Shown in pieces: positions 5,952 through 7,012 of a stretch of DNA of 7,012 nt. Made by a program: the position numbers and the translations under genes. How positions within the stretch are numbered: the stretch's first letter is position 1; the number at the start of each line of letters is the position of its first letter. The notes beneath the pieces are model-generated. The model had not been told where the DNA came from. It saw only the letters and a program-made list of their open reading frames with translations, and made no database searches. Origin of the DNA: CF-161 sp035259145 (GTDB lineage Bacteria > Chloroflexota > Dormibacteria > Dormibacterales > Dormibacteraceae); NCBI GenBank assembly GCA_035259145.1, contig DATFWQ010000362.1, forward strand, positions 1 through 7,012. Reading direction: 5' to 3'.

Positions 5952-6590
5952 TCAGCGAGCAGGCGATGATTGCTCCACGCTCGCAGCTGCAGGGCGTTCG
6001 ATTGCGGACAGCAGCGTGCTCTCAAGGACCGCGCTGGCATCGCTCTGGGAGAGCCGTCCGGCGCCGACCTCCTGGGCGGCCGCGTGCATCAGGCTGTAGA
6101 TCGTCGTCACCAGCCAGGACGGGGGCACGTCGGCGCGGAATGCGCCCTCCTCCTGGCCACGCCTGACGAGGCGCTCGACACGGTCCAGCACTAGGTCTTG
6201 GACCTCGTTCAGAAGTGGAGGAGGCAGGTCGCGAGCGGCAACTGCGGCAAGGCGCCGGCATCGGTCGAGGACCTGCCATCCAGGACCCACCAGCCGCGCA
6301 AGCGCCTCCCGGGCGTGGCCGTCGTCGGGGGCGTTCGCTTCAAGGGCGGCGCGCGCCTGCGCCACGGCGTGCCGGAGCACCGCCCTCAGCAACGCCTCGC
6401 GCGTCGGGAAGTGTGCGTAGAGGGTCACTCGGCCGACTCCGGCCGCCCGGGCGATGGCGCTCATGCTGACGTCAGCGTCCTCGCACAGGCAGCCGAAGGC
6501 GGCGTCCACGATGGCGGCGATGCTGCGCTCGGCGTCCGCCCGGCGCCGGCGGTCAGCCGCGATTGGCTCCCGGCTCCCGGTACGAGGCAT
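5952..6590 (-). CDS. TetR/AcrR family transcriptional regulator
   Basis: A 212-residue protein, the normal TetR size. The N-terminal DNA-binding domain is clear: RSIAAIVDAAFGCLCEDADVS as helix 1 and turn (22-42), then the helix-turn-helix MSAIARAAGVGRVTLYAHFP (43-62), with GVGRVTLYAHF matching the usual G-[VS]-[GS]-x-x-T-[LI]-Y-x-[HY]-F recognition helix, and TREALLRAVL (63-72) after it. Residues from about 75 form the helical, divergent ligand-binding and dimerisation domain, so the effector cannot be predicted. An Arg-rich N-terminal arm (R14-R17) precedes the domain. The ATG at 6590 has no good Shine-Dalgarno, which may mean leaderless translation. TetR proteins usually repress themselves and a neighbour; here the nearest candidates are the partial membrane-protein gene upstream on the same strand and the secreted-protein gene downstream. 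The gene is convergent with the secreted-protein gene. Confidence 0.93.
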   Translation of the reverse strand: MPRTGSREPIAADRRRRADAERSIAAIVDAAFGCLCEDADVSMSAIARAAGVGRVTLYAHFPTREALLRAVLRHAVAQARAALEANAPDDGHAREALARLVGPGWQVLDRCRRLAAVAARDLPPPLLNEVQDLVLDRVERLVRRGQEEGAFRADVPPSWLVTTIYSLMHAAAQEVGAGRLSQSDASAVLESTLLSAIERPAAASVEQSSPAR

Positions 6591-6854
6591 GCCAGCAAGG
6601 GTACCGGCAGGCGACTGGGCTGACGACGACGCCGACGCGCGGCCGGGGGCTGTCCGAAAGGATGGGGGGCGCGACCGGTCCGGGGCCGCCGCCCACGTCG
6701 GGGACCCGCGGAGCGACCCGTCAGCCCACCGGCCGGTACGTCTTGTGCGACCTGGAGCTCGAAGCTCCGGACCGGCCGGCTCGCGATCCGCGCGTACACG
6801 AGGTCGCCCTTGTCGGGCAGGCCGGCGTGCCGGCCCTGGCGCACTGCATCGCCG
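6591..6854. other. Unassigned region upstream of the TetR gene
   Basis: This 264-bp stretch lies between the TetR start and the stop of the membrane-protein gene, both on the - strand, and should contain the TetR promoter and operator. It has several palindromic pieces: ACCGGCCGGT at 6728-6737, its near copy ACCGGCCGGC at 6771-6780, and GGAGCT/AGCTCC arms at 6754-6768. Open frames cross it on both strands. On the - strand, the part read from an ATG at 6844 has very G/C-biased third positions down to about 6725, but it then continues out of frame into the TetR gene and matches no family I know. Confidence 0.5.
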
Positions 6855-7012
6855 TCAAGCCGAGCCTGGCGCCTGGAGCGCCGGCTCGGGCGCGGGCCTC
6901 GGCAGGAGCCGGCCCAGGGACACTACGTGCAGCGTGATCGCCAGTGGCACGGCCGTGGTTGGGATGAGCGCCAGCGGGAGCAGGCCGAGGGAGTCGGTGG
7001 AGGGCGTGACCA
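6855..7012 (-). CDS. Membrane protein, C-terminal part, running off the right edge
   Basis: Reading the - strand from 7010 gives 51 codons and a TGA at 6855-6857; the 5' end is outside the window. The peptide includes STDSLGLLPLALIPTTAVP and then LAITLHVVSLGRLLPRP, which together make one hydrophobic segment of about 25 residues followed by a polar, Pro-rich tail (PAPEPALQAPGSA). This is the pattern of a last transmembrane helix with a short exposed C terminus. Third codon positions are strongly G/C, as in the neighbouring genes, and the alternative frames give either an early stop or a low-complexity Ala/Gly/Arg/Pro peptide. The family is not identifiable from this piece. It runs in the same direction as the TetR gene, 264 bp upstream of it. 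Confidence 0.62.
   Translation of the reverse strand, partial: VTPSTDSLGLLPLALIPTTAVPLAITLHVVSLGRLLPRPAPEPALQAPGSA

Noticed and set aside
6563..6937. + strand open frame of 124 codons at the right side
   Set aside because: It begins antisense to the TetR start and ends antisense to the membrane-protein end. A middle piece looks mildly coding-like, but no family is recognised and no ribosome site is present.

Overview
The window is high-GC bacterial DNA. Its genes have strongly G/C-biased third codon positions, GTG and TTG starts, an F420-type luciferase-like oxidoreductase, a LigC-type ATP-dependent DNA ligase, a DUF2277 protein and a TetR regulator. Together these suggest an actinobacterium or a relative such as an uncultured soil actinomycetote; this is an inference from composition and gene content. 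No rRNA, tRNA, CRISPR array, transposase, integrase or phage gene was seen.

Left part, + strand (1-3491). The 3' end of a class A FAD-dependent monooxygenase overlaps a DUF3500 gene by 17 bp. That gene in turn overlaps, by an ATGA junction, a gene for an F420-dependent LLM-class oxidoreductase. These three genes look like one translationally coupled operon encoding redox and catabolic functions. A second ATGA junction opens a 19-codon mini-ORF. A small DUF2277 gene follows, then a GTG-started gene whose product resembles the RidA/YjgF superfamily, possibly the group of aminomuconate-deaminase-like proteins. The set (hydroxylase, DUF3500, F420 oxidoreductase, enamine/imine deaminase-like) would fit breakdown of an aromatic or N-heterocyclic compound, but the substrate cannot be read from the sequence.

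Middle part. A LigC-type ATP-dependent DNA ligase lies on the - strand (3516-4577), convergent with the RidA-like gene across a 24-bp gap. The 325-bp region 4578-4902 is non-coding and separates the ligase from a divergent + strand gene for a secreted, cysteine-containing, Gly-Asn-repeat protein (4903-5775). That gene has a TTG start set by a near-perfect Shine-Dalgarno sequence, a 24-bp inverted repeat just upstream, and a textbook intrinsic terminator downstream, so it looks like a free-standing transcription unit.

Right part, - strand. A short 18-bp tandem repeat (5891-5935) lies between the terminator and the end of a TetR-family regulator gene (5952-6590). Upstream of that gene is a 264-bp stretch with no convincing gene, and then the C-terminal end of a membrane protein on the - strand (6855-7012), which runs off the right edge.

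The most interesting items are the coupled monooxygenase/DUF3500/LLM module and the orphan secreted repeat protein with its own palindrome and terminator. No clearly new defence or mobile system was found.
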